Shown piece after piece: positions 1 through 6,463 of a stretch of 14,716 nt of DNA. How positions within the stretch are numbered: the stretch's first letter is position 1; each line of letters starts with the position of its first letter. The DNA comes from Gammaproteobacteria bacterium (GTDB taxonomy: Bacteria; Pseudomonadota; Gammaproteobacteria; Enterobacterales; Alteromonadaceae). The DNA is taken from NCBI GenBank assembly GCA_027484495.1, contig JAIXSW010000254.1, positions 1-14,716 of the forward strand, in the 5' to 3' direction. The notes beneath the pieces were generated by a model. The model was not told where the DNA came from, searched no databases, and worked only from the letters and a program-made list of their open reading frames with translations. The position numbers and the translations under genes are program-made.

Positions 1-387
1 GGTCTGGTATTTGACCCCGCGCTGTATATCGAAGGCGATTATAAAGAAGAGGGCGGCGAAGCCGGCATGCTGGCGTTGTTACAAACCGGCAAGTCATTCA
101 GTGCCGTCGTTTGCGCCAATGATCAGATGGCATCCGGCGCTATTGCCGTGTGTTTGCAACGTGGTTTGGTGATCCCGCGCGACTTGTCGGTGATCGGTTA
201 TGACAATGTTCCATTTGCAAAATACATTTCACCTAAGCTGACGACAGTCAATAACCCAATCCATGAGATGGGCAAGATGGCGGCTTTGTGGGTGTTACGC
301 CATGTCTATGCTGATGAGCAGACCCTGGTCAATAACGTATTTGAACCTGAACTGGTCGTCCGCGGCTCAGCCATTCGCGCACAATAA
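1..387 (+). CDS. LacI/GalR-family transcriptional regulator, C-terminal part (partial)
   Basis: This is the last 128 codons of a sugar-responsive repressor; the N-terminal helix-turn-helix lies outside the window. The visible part is the second half of the periplasmic-binding-protein-like effector domain. It shows the family's typical order: an F-x-A-V-V-C-A-N-D-Q-M-A-x-G segment (about residues 33-47 of the visible part), then GLVIPRDLSVIGYDN, then the P-K-L-T-T-V stretch and the closing ELVVRGS strand. The frame is open from the first base. The lactonase gene starts 21 nt after the stop, so the two are probably co-transcribed, and the regulator may answer to a sugar or sugar acid. The specific effector cannot be read from this fragment. 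The family is secure; the gene name is not. Confidence 0.93.
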   Translation, partial: GLVFDPALYIEGDYKEEGGEAGMLALLQTGKSFSAVVCANDQMASGAIAVCLQRGLVIPRDLSVIGYDNVPFAKYISPKLTTVNNPIHEMGKMAALWVLRHVYADEQTLVNNVFEPELVVRGSAIRAQ

Positions 388-408
388 CTATTGTTGGAGA
401 GAACACTG

Positions 409-1440
409 ATGACTCTGTCCCGCCGGTTTGCACCGCATCTGTTAGCTGTCCTGTTGCTGCAGGTTGCCGGAATGTCGGCTGTGCAAGCCGCTGCCGGCTG
501 GCCGGCCGAATTGCCACAACAGCCGGTTGAAGTGCGGGATGCGGCGATGCTGCAAGTGATTAGTGCCGATGCGAAACTGGAGATCCTGTCGACCGGGCAC
601 CAGTGGGCGGAAGGTCCTGTGGCAGAGCCCGGCACTGGCGCAGTGTTGTTTTCCGATGTTCCGAAAAATCAAATCTGGCGTTGGTCAGCTGCGACAGGCT
701 CAACCTTGTACCTGAGCCCATCCGGCGCCACAGGCCATCAAAAATCAGCGCTGAGTGAAGGCAGCAACGGTTTGATTTTTAATAAAAAATCGGAACTGGT
801 GCTGGCACAGCATGGCGATCGCCGGTTAGCGATCCGCACCGCCCAGCAAGGGCAACAAGCAAAGTTCCGCAGCTTGACGGAGCAATATCAGGGCAAAGCG
901 TTTAACAGTCCAAATGACCTGATTGAACTGCAGGATGGCCGTTATTTATTTACTGATCCGCCATATGGTTTAAAAGACGGCGATCGATCTCCTGACAAAC
1001 AACAACCGCATAACGGCGTCTATCAACTCGGCACCGATGGTGGCGTGAGCTTAGTCAGCGCCGGATTAACCCGGCCTAATGGCCTTGCAGTGTCGCCGGA
1101 TGAACAATATTTGTATGTGGCGAATTCAGATCCGGCCGCTGCACAGTGGTGGCGTTTTCACCGCGATGCGCAGGGGCAGTATCAGGATGGCCAACTGTGG
1201 CTGGATGTCACGGCCGAAGTAGCCAAAACGCCGGGGCTACCGGATGGTTTAAAAGTCTTGCCGAATGGCATTTTATTGGCCACCGGACCCGGCGGAGTTT
1301 GGGTGATCAACCCAGATCGCAAAGTCCTCGGACGTATCAACACCGGTGTTGCTGCAGCGAATGTCGCGCTCAGCAGTGATCGGCATTATCTCTATATCAC
1401 TGCCAGTCAATATTTACTGCGGATCAAGCTGAAAACTTAA
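409..1440 (+). CDS. Secreted SMP-30/gluconolactonase/LRE-family lactonase
   Basis: This 343-residue six-bladed beta-propeller hydrolase probably opens sugar-acid lactones, as gluconolactonases do. The start at 409 is chosen because GGAGAG (395-400) sits 8 nt upstream; an in-frame TTG at 391 lies before that site. Residues 1-26 form a signal peptide with RR at 5-6, a hydrophobic core and VQA|AAG, so the enzyme should act in the periplasm. Family residues are all present: E68 in WAEGP, N169 in SPNDL, N224 in RPNGL and D279 in LPDGL. They match the SMP-30 metal ligands (E, N, D) and the substrate-contact Asn in order and spacing. It follows the LacI-type regulator gene by 21 nt, which suggests sugar-lactone catabolism under that repressor. 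The family is secure; the exact lactone is unknown. Confidence 0.92.
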   Translation: MTLSRRFAPHLLAVLLLQVAGMSAVQAAAGWPAELPQQPVEVRDAAMLQVISADAKLEILSTGHQWAEGPVAEPGTGAVLFSDVPKNQIWRWSAATGSTLYLSPSGATGHQKSALSEGSNGLIFNKKSELVLAQHGDRRLAIRTAQQGQQAKFRSLTEQYQGKAFNSPNDLIELQDGRYLFTDPPYGLKDGDRSPDKQQPHNGVYQLGTDGGVSLVSAGLTRPNGLAVSPDEQYLYVANSDPAAAQWWRFHRDAQGQYQDGQLWLDVTAEVAKTPGLPDGLKVLPNGILLATGPGGVWVINPDRKVLGRINTGVAAANVALSSDRHYLYITASQYLLRIKLKT

Positions 1441-1523
1441 TATTGGCGTCTTTGCCTGCATGGTTTTTGTACAGGAACTCTGGCATAGTGCAATTTAGAT
1501 CCGCAGTTGTCACGGTGACCGCG

Positions 1524-2297
1524 ATGCGTCGTTTTTTGTGCACTGTTCTGTTTTTCCTCATCTGCCCCCTGTATGCAGCCACCACACTGCATCTGCTGAC
1601 CGAGCATTTCCCGCCTTATAACTATCAGGACGGTAACCGCATTACCGGCATTAATGCTGAAATCGTGCACCGGCTTTGTGAGATCTCGAACACCGAATGC
1701 AACATGCAGATGTACCCCTGGTTACGTGCTTATGAGTACGCCCTGCAAGATCCCAAAGCCGGTTTATTCACCACATCCCGTACACCGGAGCGGCAAGCAA
1801 AATTTCAGTGGGTCGGGCCTTTGGCGTCGTCCCGGGCTTTCTTGTACCGGCTGAAAAACCGACCCGAGGTCAATCCACAAGACTTAGTTCAGGCCCGCCA
1901 ATTTGGCATTGCGGTCGCCCGCGGTGATGTGTATGAAGAGTTTTTATTAAAAGCAGGTTTTGTCAGAGGGAAAAACTTATTGGATTTTCCTTCAAAATCA
2001 GCGCCAATCGGCTTATTCCTGCAAGGCAAAGTAGATCTGATCATTGGCTCTGAGCTGGTCATGCCGGCCTGGCTGGCGGCACATAAAGCCACTATTGAGC
2101 AGGTGGAGCCGGTGATTGAACTGGAAACCAAAGGCGACAACTATCTGGCTTTAAATCTGGCAGTCCCGCCGGAACAAGTGGAAGCGTTACAGTCTGCGCT
2201 GGATGAGATGAAACGCAGTGGCGAATATCAACGGATTGTCGCCCGGCTTTTTGTCGAAGCGATGCCCGATGTGCGGGCCAACAATATCAAGAAATAG
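1524..2297 (+). CDS. Periplasmic solute-binding protein, SBP_bac_3 type, orphan
   Basis: This 257-residue protein has the fold of polar amino-acid binding proteins of ABC transporters. Evidence is the opening strand LHLLTEHFPPYNY, then GINAEIVHRLCE, the T-S-R-T-P-E-R-x-x-F-x-W-V-G-P segment, and late lobe-2 features such as LIIGSEL and the closing EMKRSGEYQRI helix. The start at 1524 is preferred because the hydrophobic signal peptide begins there (MRRFLCTVLFFLICPLYA|A). GTG at 1515 and TTG at 1443 are also in frame but would extend the n-region unusually. Ribosome-binding sequence is weak. No permease or ATPase gene adjoins it. Such orphan proteins are common in Alteromonadales-like genomes, where their ligands are mostly unknown. 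It lies 83 nt after the lactonase gene and may have its own promoter. Ligand unknown. Confidence 0.85.
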   Translation: MRRFLCTVLFFLICPLYAATTLHLLTEHFPPYNYQDGNRITGINAEIVHRLCEISNTECNMQMYPWLRAYEYALQDPKAGLFTTSRTPERQAKFQWVGPLASSRAFLYRLKNRPEVNPQDLVQARQFGIAVARGDVYEEFLLKAGFVRGKNLLDFPSKSAPIGLFLQGKVDLIIGSELVMPAWLAAHKATIEQVEPVIELETKGDNYLALNLAVPPEQVEALQSALDEMKRSGEYQRIVARLFVEAMPDVRANNIKK

Positions 2298-2337
2298 TCA
2301 CTAAGAATTTGATTTTAAACCAAAATATTTTACTGGC

Positions 2338-2366
2338 TGACAGTTTCTGTCACGGATCGCTGACAG
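2338..2366. promoter_or_regulatory. TGACAG repeat cluster upstream of hppD
   Basis: TGACAG (2338-2343), its exact inverse CTGTCA (2347-2352, 3-nt gap) and a second TGACAG (2361-2366) lie in the 192-nt region before hppD. The two direct copies start 23 bp apart, about two helical turns. No T-run follows, so it does not look like a terminator. This is the pattern of a multi-site operator, but I do not recognise the binding protein. It does not resemble the TyrR/PhhR box. Confidence 0.4.
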
Positions 2367-2403
2367 AATAAAAACCGCCGTTTTGGCTTGTCTTCAGCCA
2401 ACT

Positions 2404-2417
2404 TTGATCTGCATCAA
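2404..2417. promoter_or_regulatory. FNR/Anr-type binding site upstream of hppD
   Basis: TTGATCTGCATCAA is a perfect match to the FNR-family consensus TTGAT-N4-ATCAA. It lies 72 nt before the hppD start codon. A possible -10 hexamer TATATT at 2468-2473 would give a transcription start near 2480 and place the site near -70, a class I activation distance. If a promoter further upstream is used, the site could instead overlap it and repress. Because HPPD needs O2, oxygen control of this gene is plausible. The effect (activation or repression) cannot be told from sequence. Confidence 0.6.
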
Positions 2418-2489
2418 CAAAATGACTGCGCTTGGCCGTTATCGTGAAGTGGTTATTGAATTTACAATATATTCACTTTTGAGGCGCAT

Positions 2490-3524
2490 ATGCAGCACAA
2501 TCCTCTGGGCTTACGTGGGATCGAATTTACTGAATTCGCCGCAGCCGACAGCCATTATTTACATCAGGTGTTCCAGGCTTTTGGTTTTTCCAGAACCCGG
2601 CAATTTAAAGGGAAAGCCATTGATTATTATCAGCAAAATGACATTCATATTCTGCTGAACCGTGAGCGCAGCGGCTTTTCGGCGGATTTCAGCCGCAGTC
2701 ACGGCCCGGCGATTTGTGCGATGGGCTGGCGGGTTGATGACGCGGTCGCTGCCCGACGGATTGCGATTGAACGCGGCGCCCGTGGCGCAGAGCCGGCATT
2801 AACCGACTTGCCATATCCGGCTATTTACGGCATCGGCGATAGCCTGATCTATTTTATCGATCGTTACGGTGTAGCGGATTCTATTTATCAACGTGATTTT
2901 GAACCGCATGACGAACCGGCCATTGTGGCGGATTTGGGCTTCAGCTGTATCGATCATCTAACCAATAATGTGGTGAAAGGTACGATGCAGTATTGGGCCG
3001 ACTTTTACAAACAAGTATTTGGCTTCACTGAGGTGCGTTATTTCGACATCAAAGGTCAGCAAACTGCCTTGTTGTCTTATGCACTGCGTTCACCGGACGG
3101 TAGTTTTTGTATTCCGATCAATGAAGGCAAAGGCGATGATCGCAATCAGATCGATGAGTTCCTGCGCGAATACAACGGCCCGGGTGTGCAGCATATCGCG
3201 TTCCTGACCGACAACATTTTGGATTCACTCGATAAATTGGATCATCAGGTCATTGATACGCTCGACATTCACGACGACTATTACGCCGAGGCTTTTGCCC
3301 GGGTGCCGCAGGTGCGTGAAGACAAGCAACGCATTCAGCAGCATCAGGTGTTGGTTGATGGCGACGACGATGGTTATTTGCTGCAAATTTTCACCAAGAA
3401 TCTGTTTGGGCCGATTTTTGTTGAGATTATTCAGCGTGTCGACAATCTCGGTTTTGGTGAAGGTAATTTTCAGGCGCTGTTTGAATCGATCGAACGTGAT
3501 CAGCAAAAGCGGGGCTTGTTATGA
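2490..3524 (+). CDS. hppD: 4-hydroxyphenylpyruvate dioxygenase
   Basis: This 344-residue non-haem Fe(II) enzyme converts 4-hydroxyphenylpyruvate and O2 to homogentisate and CO2 in tyrosine breakdown; homogentisate can polymerise to brown pyomelanin. It has two VOC (glyoxalase-like) modules, with the catalytic one in the C-terminal half. The iron ligands are visible as H156 (CIDHLTNNV), H235 (GVQHIAF) and E312 (PIFVEIIQR), close to the spacing in bacterial HPPDs such as the Pseudomonas enzyme. The closing G-F-G-E-G-N-F-Q-A-L-F-E-S-I-E is also diagnostic. The start is supported by GAGG (2481-2484) 5 nt upstream. The stop overlaps the next start by 4 nt (ATGA), so the two are translationally coupled. 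Upstream lie an FNR-type site and TGACAG repeats. No homogentisate dioxygenase (hmgA) adjoins, although it often does. Identity is very secure. Confidence 0.97.
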   Translation: MQHNPLGLRGIEFTEFAAADSHYLHQVFQAFGFSRTRQFKGKAIDYYQQNDIHILLNRERSGFSADFSRSHGPAICAMGWRVDDAVAARRIAIERGARGAEPALTDLPYPAIYGIGDSLIYFIDRYGVADSIYQRDFEPHDEPAIVADLGFSCIDHLTNNVVKGTMQYWADFYKQVFGFTEVRYFDIKGQQTALLSYALRSPDGSFCIPINEGKGDDRNQIDEFLREYNGPGVQHIAFLTDNILDSLDKLDHQVIDTLDIHDDYYAEAFARVPQVREDKQRIQQHQVLVDGDDDGYLLQIFTKNLFGPIFVEIIQRVDNLGFGEGNFQALFESIERDQQKRGLL

Positions 3525-4090
3525 GCGCGCCAACGACCAGTACTATCCAGATCCGGCAAATCCATCATGTGGCCTATCGTTGCCATGATGCCCGCGAAAC
3601 GGTGCAGTTTTACCATGAGGTGCTCGGCATGAACTTTATGCTGGCGATCGCCGAAGACCGGGTACCCTCGACCAAAGCACCGGATCCCTACATGCATGTT
3701 TTTTTAGATGCCGGGCAGGGCAATATTCTAGCGTTTTTTGAACTGCCGAATTCACCGCGGATGGGGAAAGATCCGCATACGCCGGACTGGGTACAACATA
3801 TCGCGCTGCAAGTAGACGATGAAACCGCGTTGTTGGCGGCAAAAGCCGAACTGGAACAACGCGGGATCAAAGTCGTCGGTCCCACCAACCATGAAATCAT
3901 CCGTTCCATCTATTTCTTTGACCCAAACGGTCATCGGATTGAACTGACCTGCGTCACAGCGACACCGGCAATGCTGAGCCAATTGGATGCGGTGAAATGG
4001 CAGATGTTGGAGCAGTGGTCACAAACCAAACGGGCACCGAAATTGGCTGCCTGGTTGCATCAACAGGAATTTACCGAGCCTGTGCTCTGA
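3521..4090 (+). CDS. VOC-family metalloenzyme coupled to hppD
   Basis: This 189-residue protein has the vicinal-oxygen-chelate fold of glyoxalase I, extradiol dioxygenases and fosfomycin/bleomycin resistance proteins. Likely metal ligands are H16 (IHHVAYRC), H93 (VQHIALQV) and E141 (HRIELTC); the last follows the typical YFFDPNGHRIE turn. A FYHEVLGM helix marks the first module and a D-D-E-x-A-L-L-x-A-K-x-E-L-E-Q-R-G-I segment the second. The C-terminal 40 residues form a helical tail beyond the usual fold. ATG overlaps the hppD stop by 4 nt, and a terminator follows, so it is the last gene of a two-gene operon. Coupling to hppD points to aromatic amino-acid metabolism, perhaps handling homogentisate or a related product, but this is inference. 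It is not a cupin-type homogentisate dioxygenase. The reaction is unknown. Confidence 0.85.
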   Translation: MSAPTTSTIQIRQIHHVAYRCHDARETVQFYHEVLGMNFMLAIAEDRVPSTKAPDPYMHVFLDAGQGNILAFFELPNSPRMGKDPHTPDWVQHIALQVDDETALLAAKAELEQRGIKVVGPTNHEIIRSIYFFDPNGHRIELTCVTATPAMLSQLDAVKWQMLEQWSQTKRAPKLAAWLHQQEFTEPVL

Positions 4091-4130
4091 CGTTTTGCCT
4101 GCTGATTGTGGCAGATTTTTGCTGCTGAAT

Positions 4131-4161
4131 AAGCGCGGATCTTGTTGAATCCGCGCTTTTT
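4131..4161 (+). terminator. Rho-independent terminator of the hppD operon
   Basis: A perfect 10-bp stem, AAGCGCGGAT (4131-4140) with ATCCGCGCTT (4149-4158), closes an 8-nt loop and runs into TTTTT on the plus strand. It lies 40 nt after the VOC gene stop. The stem is GC-rich and well formed. Confidence 0.88.
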
Positions 4162-4349
4162 GTTGCCAAAATCTGCGCCGGATCAACATTTGCGACGAGC
4201 AGAGCTGGCAAAATCATCCATACTGCAGCTCGGACCGTATGTGATGTGGATCTGGGCGCAAACCAGATTTCGACTGCAGTTTCTGCCAACAATCAATCGA
4301 CAGCAAACACCAATAAGACCTGATATCTACCGTGCAACAGGAGCAAGAA

Positions 4350-4640
4350 ATGTCTCAATTTGATCGTCGTTCCTTTTTAAAATTATCTTCAGCTACTTTG
4401 ATTGGCGTCACTATGGGCGGCGTCAGCCTCAATGCAGTGGCGCAAGAAGCCGTCAAAGCGGATGATCCGATGGCCGTTGCGATGAAATATGTCGCGAAAT
4501 CTACCACTGCCGACCAGACCTGCGGCAACTGTATGCATTATGCCAAAGATGCGAAAGGCGACACCGGCGGCTGTGCCATCTTCAGTGGCAAGCTCGTTGC
4601 GAAAGCTGGTTGGTGTGCCGGCTGGATGAAAGCCGCTTAA
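4350..4640 (+). CDS. High-potential iron-sulfur protein (HiPIP), Tat-exported
   Basis: This 96-residue periplasmic electron carrier holds one [4Fe-4S] cluster cycling between the +3 and +2 states. The N-terminus is a Tat signal: DRRSFLKLSS at residues 5-14, a hydrophobic stretch, and AVA|QE near residue 31. The mature part has exactly four cysteines, C58-x2-C61-x13-C75-x13-C89, in the motifs CGNC, GGCAIF and GWCAGW, which is the HiPIP arrangement. The start at 4350 is fixed by AGGAG (4339-4343), 6 nt upstream. An in-frame GTG at 4332 lies before that site. The gene stands alone, with a terminator before it and another after it. HiPIPs usually donate electrons to a photosynthetic reaction centre or to terminal oxidases. 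No partner is encoded here, and nothing in the window suggests photosynthesis, so respiration is more likely. Confidence 0.95.
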   Translation: MSQFDRRSFLKLSSATLIGVTMGGVSLNAVAQEAVKADDPMAVAMKYVAKSTTADQTCGNCMHYAKDAKGDTGGCAIFSGKLVAKAGWCAGWMKAA

Positions 4641-4667
4641 CTAAAGCGCTCCACTCACTGATAGAAC

Positions 4668-4692
4668 AAGCGCCAAATTTGGCGCTTTTTTT
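4668..4692 (+). terminator. Rho-independent terminator after the HiPIP gene
   Basis: AAGCGCC (4668-4674) and GGCGCTT (4681-4687) flank the self-complementary AAATTT, and seven T residues (4686-4692) follow the hairpin. It starts 28 nt after the HiPIP stop. This is a clear intrinsic terminator. Confidence 0.92.
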
Positions 4693-4712
4693 CTGCCTGT
4701 TATTTGGCGAGG

Positions 4713-4731
4713 AACTGCAATCAATGCAGTT
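4713..4731. other. Perfect inverted repeat in the HiPIP-folM gap
   Basis: AACTGCA (4713-4719) and TGCAGTT (4725-4731) form a 7-bp dyad with a 5-nt centre. No T-run follows. It lies 127 nt before folM, upstream of the likely promoter. It could be an operator or chance. No known regulator site is matched. Confidence 0.3.
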
Positions 4732-4822
4732 AGGAGCTGACCAGCTTTGATCAATCCGGCGACAGACTGCGTATATGCCGCGCTGTTGGTTGTCGCCGGC
4801 CTCGCCGGCAGTAGCCAATATC

Positions 4823-4831
4823 TGGCATAAT
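4823..4831 (+). promoter_or_regulatory. Possible extended -10 promoter of folM
   Basis: TGG followed by CATAAT (4826-4831) matches the extended -10 form (TGn then TATAAT, 5 of 6). It would start transcription near 4838, giving a leader of about 20 nt that includes the GGGAG ribosome-binding site. No good -35 hexamer is seen. A GC-rich dyad, GCCGGC (4795-4800) and GCCGGC (4804-4809), lies just upstream, where a -35 would be. Confidence 0.4.
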
Positions 4832-4858
4832 TCAGTGAAAATCTGCTCGGGAGTATGT

Positions 4859-5623
4859 ATGACGGGAATGGTTTTGATCACCGGTGCGGCGCAGCGCGTG
4901 GGATTACATTGTGCACTGGGTTTGCAACAGGCTGGCTATCAGGTGATCGCTACTTATCGTCAGCCAAAAGCCGGTGTTGAGCAGTTGCGTCAGGCTGGGG
5001 TGATTTGTTTGCCGCTCGATATTCAGCCGGACACTGATTTAGCATTGCAGGTCAGTGAGCTGGCTCAGACCGTCAGCGCTTTATGTCAGCAGCATCAGCT
5101 GCCGCTGCGCGCTGTCATCCACAACGCCTCCAGTTGGGCCGGCGAGTCTGCAACCGGTGAAAATCTGCTGGACCAGTTAAGAGCTGATGCGGCGGTATTT
5201 GATGACATGTTCCGTATTCATACCAAATTACCTTATCTGCTAAGCCGTGCGTTGGCGCCTCTGCTCACAACAGCCCAACCGCAAACGGCCGATATTATCG
5301 CGATCAGTGATTTTGCCGTCACTACCGGCAGTTGTAATCATATGGCCTATGCCGCGTCCAAAGCCGCACTGGAAAATCTGGTGTTGTCGCTGGCGCGTCA
5401 GCTGGCGCCGCAGGTGAAAGTCAACGCGATAGCCCCGGCCTTGTTGATGTTTAACGAAGGGGATAGCGCAGACTACAAAGCCTATACGCTGAAAAAATCG
5501 CTGATGGAAATCGAGCCGGGGCCTGCCGAAGTGCTGCAGAGCATTTTGTATCTGCTGCAAAGTCGGTATATCACGGGCCGGGTGCTGGCCTTGGACGGTG
5601 GCCGCCACCTGAAGCTGCCGTAG
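4859..5623 (+). CDS. folM: FolM: dihydromonapterin reductase, short-chain dehydrogenase
   Basis: This 254-residue NADPH-dependent Rossmann enzyme should reduce dihydromonapterin to tetrahydromonapterin, with some dihydrofolate reductase activity, as E. coli FolM does. The cofactor loop is TGAAQRVG near residues 8-15. The active site is Y164-x3-K168 (MAYAASKAAL), with a Ser in the ISDFAV strand. Several segments match E. coli FolM closely: HNASSW, LAPQVKVNAIAPALLMFNE, KSLM and the C-terminal LDGGRHL. The start at 4859 is set by GGGAG (4849-4853), 5 nt upstream; an in-frame ATG at 4775 lacks such support. Tetrahydromonapterin is best known as the cofactor of phenylalanine hydroxylase. hppD, another aromatic-catabolism gene, lies nearby but in a separate unit. 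A CLCA_X-like gene follows after 6 nt. Confidence 0.93.
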   Translation: MTGMVLITGAAQRVGLHCALGLQQAGYQVIATYRQPKAGVEQLRQAGVICLPLDIQPDTDLALQVSELAQTVSALCQQHQLPLRAVIHNASSWAGESATGENLLDQLRADAAVFDDMFRIHTKLPYLLSRALAPLLTTAQPQTADIIAISDFAVTTGSCNHMAYAASKAALENLVLSLARQLAPQVKVNAIAPALLMFNEGDSADYKAYTLKKSLMEIEPGPAEVLQSILYLLQSRYITGRVLALDGGRHLKLP

Positions 5624-5629
5624 CAGCAG

Positions 5630-6448
5630 ATGCAGTCTCAGGCGTCTGTGCCGCGAATTCAGCGGCCTTATTTTCGCAACGGTCCCGAACATCGCGCCGG
5701 TGCTGATGTCAGTTTCGGCGACATTGTTAAAATCTTTGATTTCCGCCGAATTAAAATCGGCCGCTGGGTCACGCCCTCAGAAACCCAGCTGGCGGCCAAT
5801 CTGTTTTTTGATGCGCTGGCGGATCTGCAGCTGTTATTGCAGGTACCGCCCCGGGTGATTTCACTGAATGGCTCGCTGGCGCTTAGTTTTGGTACTGGTG
5901 GTGAACCCGGCAGTTGCGCATTTTACCAGCCACAGGGCCGGTTACTGGCGTTGGCCAAAAATGCCGGTGGTGGCTCGCTGGCGCACGAATGGTTTCATGC
6001 TTTTGACCACTATATTGCCAGCCGTTTCTGTCACGACGTTAAACCCGGCGATTTCGCCAGCCGCAGCTGGCTGAATGGTGCGCCGATACAACCGCATCCG
6101 CTGAATCAGTTGCTGGCAGCGGGTTATGCCCATTGTTTAGTCGCAGCGGACGGGCGGGAACCATCGGCATTGTTTCAGCGTGCCGCCGCTGCCGACAGTG
6201 CGCGCAACATGTTGTATTACGCCTTGCCAGAAGAACTGTGCGCCCGCGCTTTTGAAAATATGCTGCAGCGTCAGAGTCTGCAGAACAGTTTTCTGGTCAG
6301 CGGCACTGTCTGGCCGGCACGCCGGCTCAGTGCTGAACAACAAATGCGCGCCGCTGTGTATCCCGATGCTGCAGAAAGCAGCCTGCTGGCAGGCCACTGG
6401 CTGCAGTATTTCCGGCTGCTGGGGCAGGCACTATCCAGAGTTGACTAA
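5630..6448 (+). CDS. CLCA_X-like protein with LPD1-type metallopeptidase-like motifs
   Basis: This 272-residue soluble protein has no signal peptide. I recognise it as resembling proteins named 'CLCA_X family' in Shewanella/Rheinheimera-type genomes; no function is established to my knowledge. The core is a zincin-like signature: H119-E-W-F-H123 inside GGGSLAHEWFHAFDHY. It is preceded by LALSFGTGG and followed by E201-E-L-C-A-R-A-F-E209. The order FG.GG, then AGSLAHEWxHAxD, then ELxARAFE is that of the LPD1 domain found in giant phage and plasmid polyvalent proteins. An internal Trp/Ser-rich insert lies between. The start is 6 nt after folM and has no strong ribosome-binding site, so translation probably depends on folM. 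It converges on the lipase gene (15 nt apart). Metal binding is inferred; peptidase activity is unproven. Confidence 0.8.
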   Translation: MQSQASVPRIQRPYFRNGPEHRAGADVSFGDIVKIFDFRRIKIGRWVTPSETQLAANLFFDALADLQLLLQVPPRVISLNGSLALSFGTGGEPGSCAFYQPQGRLLALAKNAGGGSLAHEWFHAFDHYIASRFCHDVKPGDFASRSWLNGAPIQPHPLNQLLAAGYAHCLVAADGREPSALFQRAAAADSARNMLYYALPEELCARAFENMLQRQSLQNSFLVSGTVWPARRLSAEQQMRAAVYPDAAESSLLAGHWLQYFRLLGQALSRVD

Positions 6449-6463
6449 ACCAACCCCCTGGAT

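Noticed and set aside
306..635. Minus-strand frame at the regulator-lactonase junction
   Set aside because: Antisense to two well-supported genes, with low-complexity Ala/Ser/Arg composition.
2298..2335. AT-rich stretch after the solute-binding protein gene as a terminator
   Set aside because: Only short TTTT/AAAA pairing is present, with no GC stem.
2383..2658. 91-codon plus-strand reading frame spanning the hppD start
   Set aside because: It crosses the regulatory region and the real hppD start in another frame, with no ribosome-binding site or family features.
4747..4756. TTTGATCAAT as an FNR half-site near folM
   Set aside because: TTGAT and ATCAA overlap without the required 4-nt spacer, so it is not an FNR box.
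5240..5692. 150-codon minus-strand reading frame
   Set aside because: It lies opposite folM, is rich in His, Arg and Gln as antisense frames of GC-biased genes are, and has no domain features.
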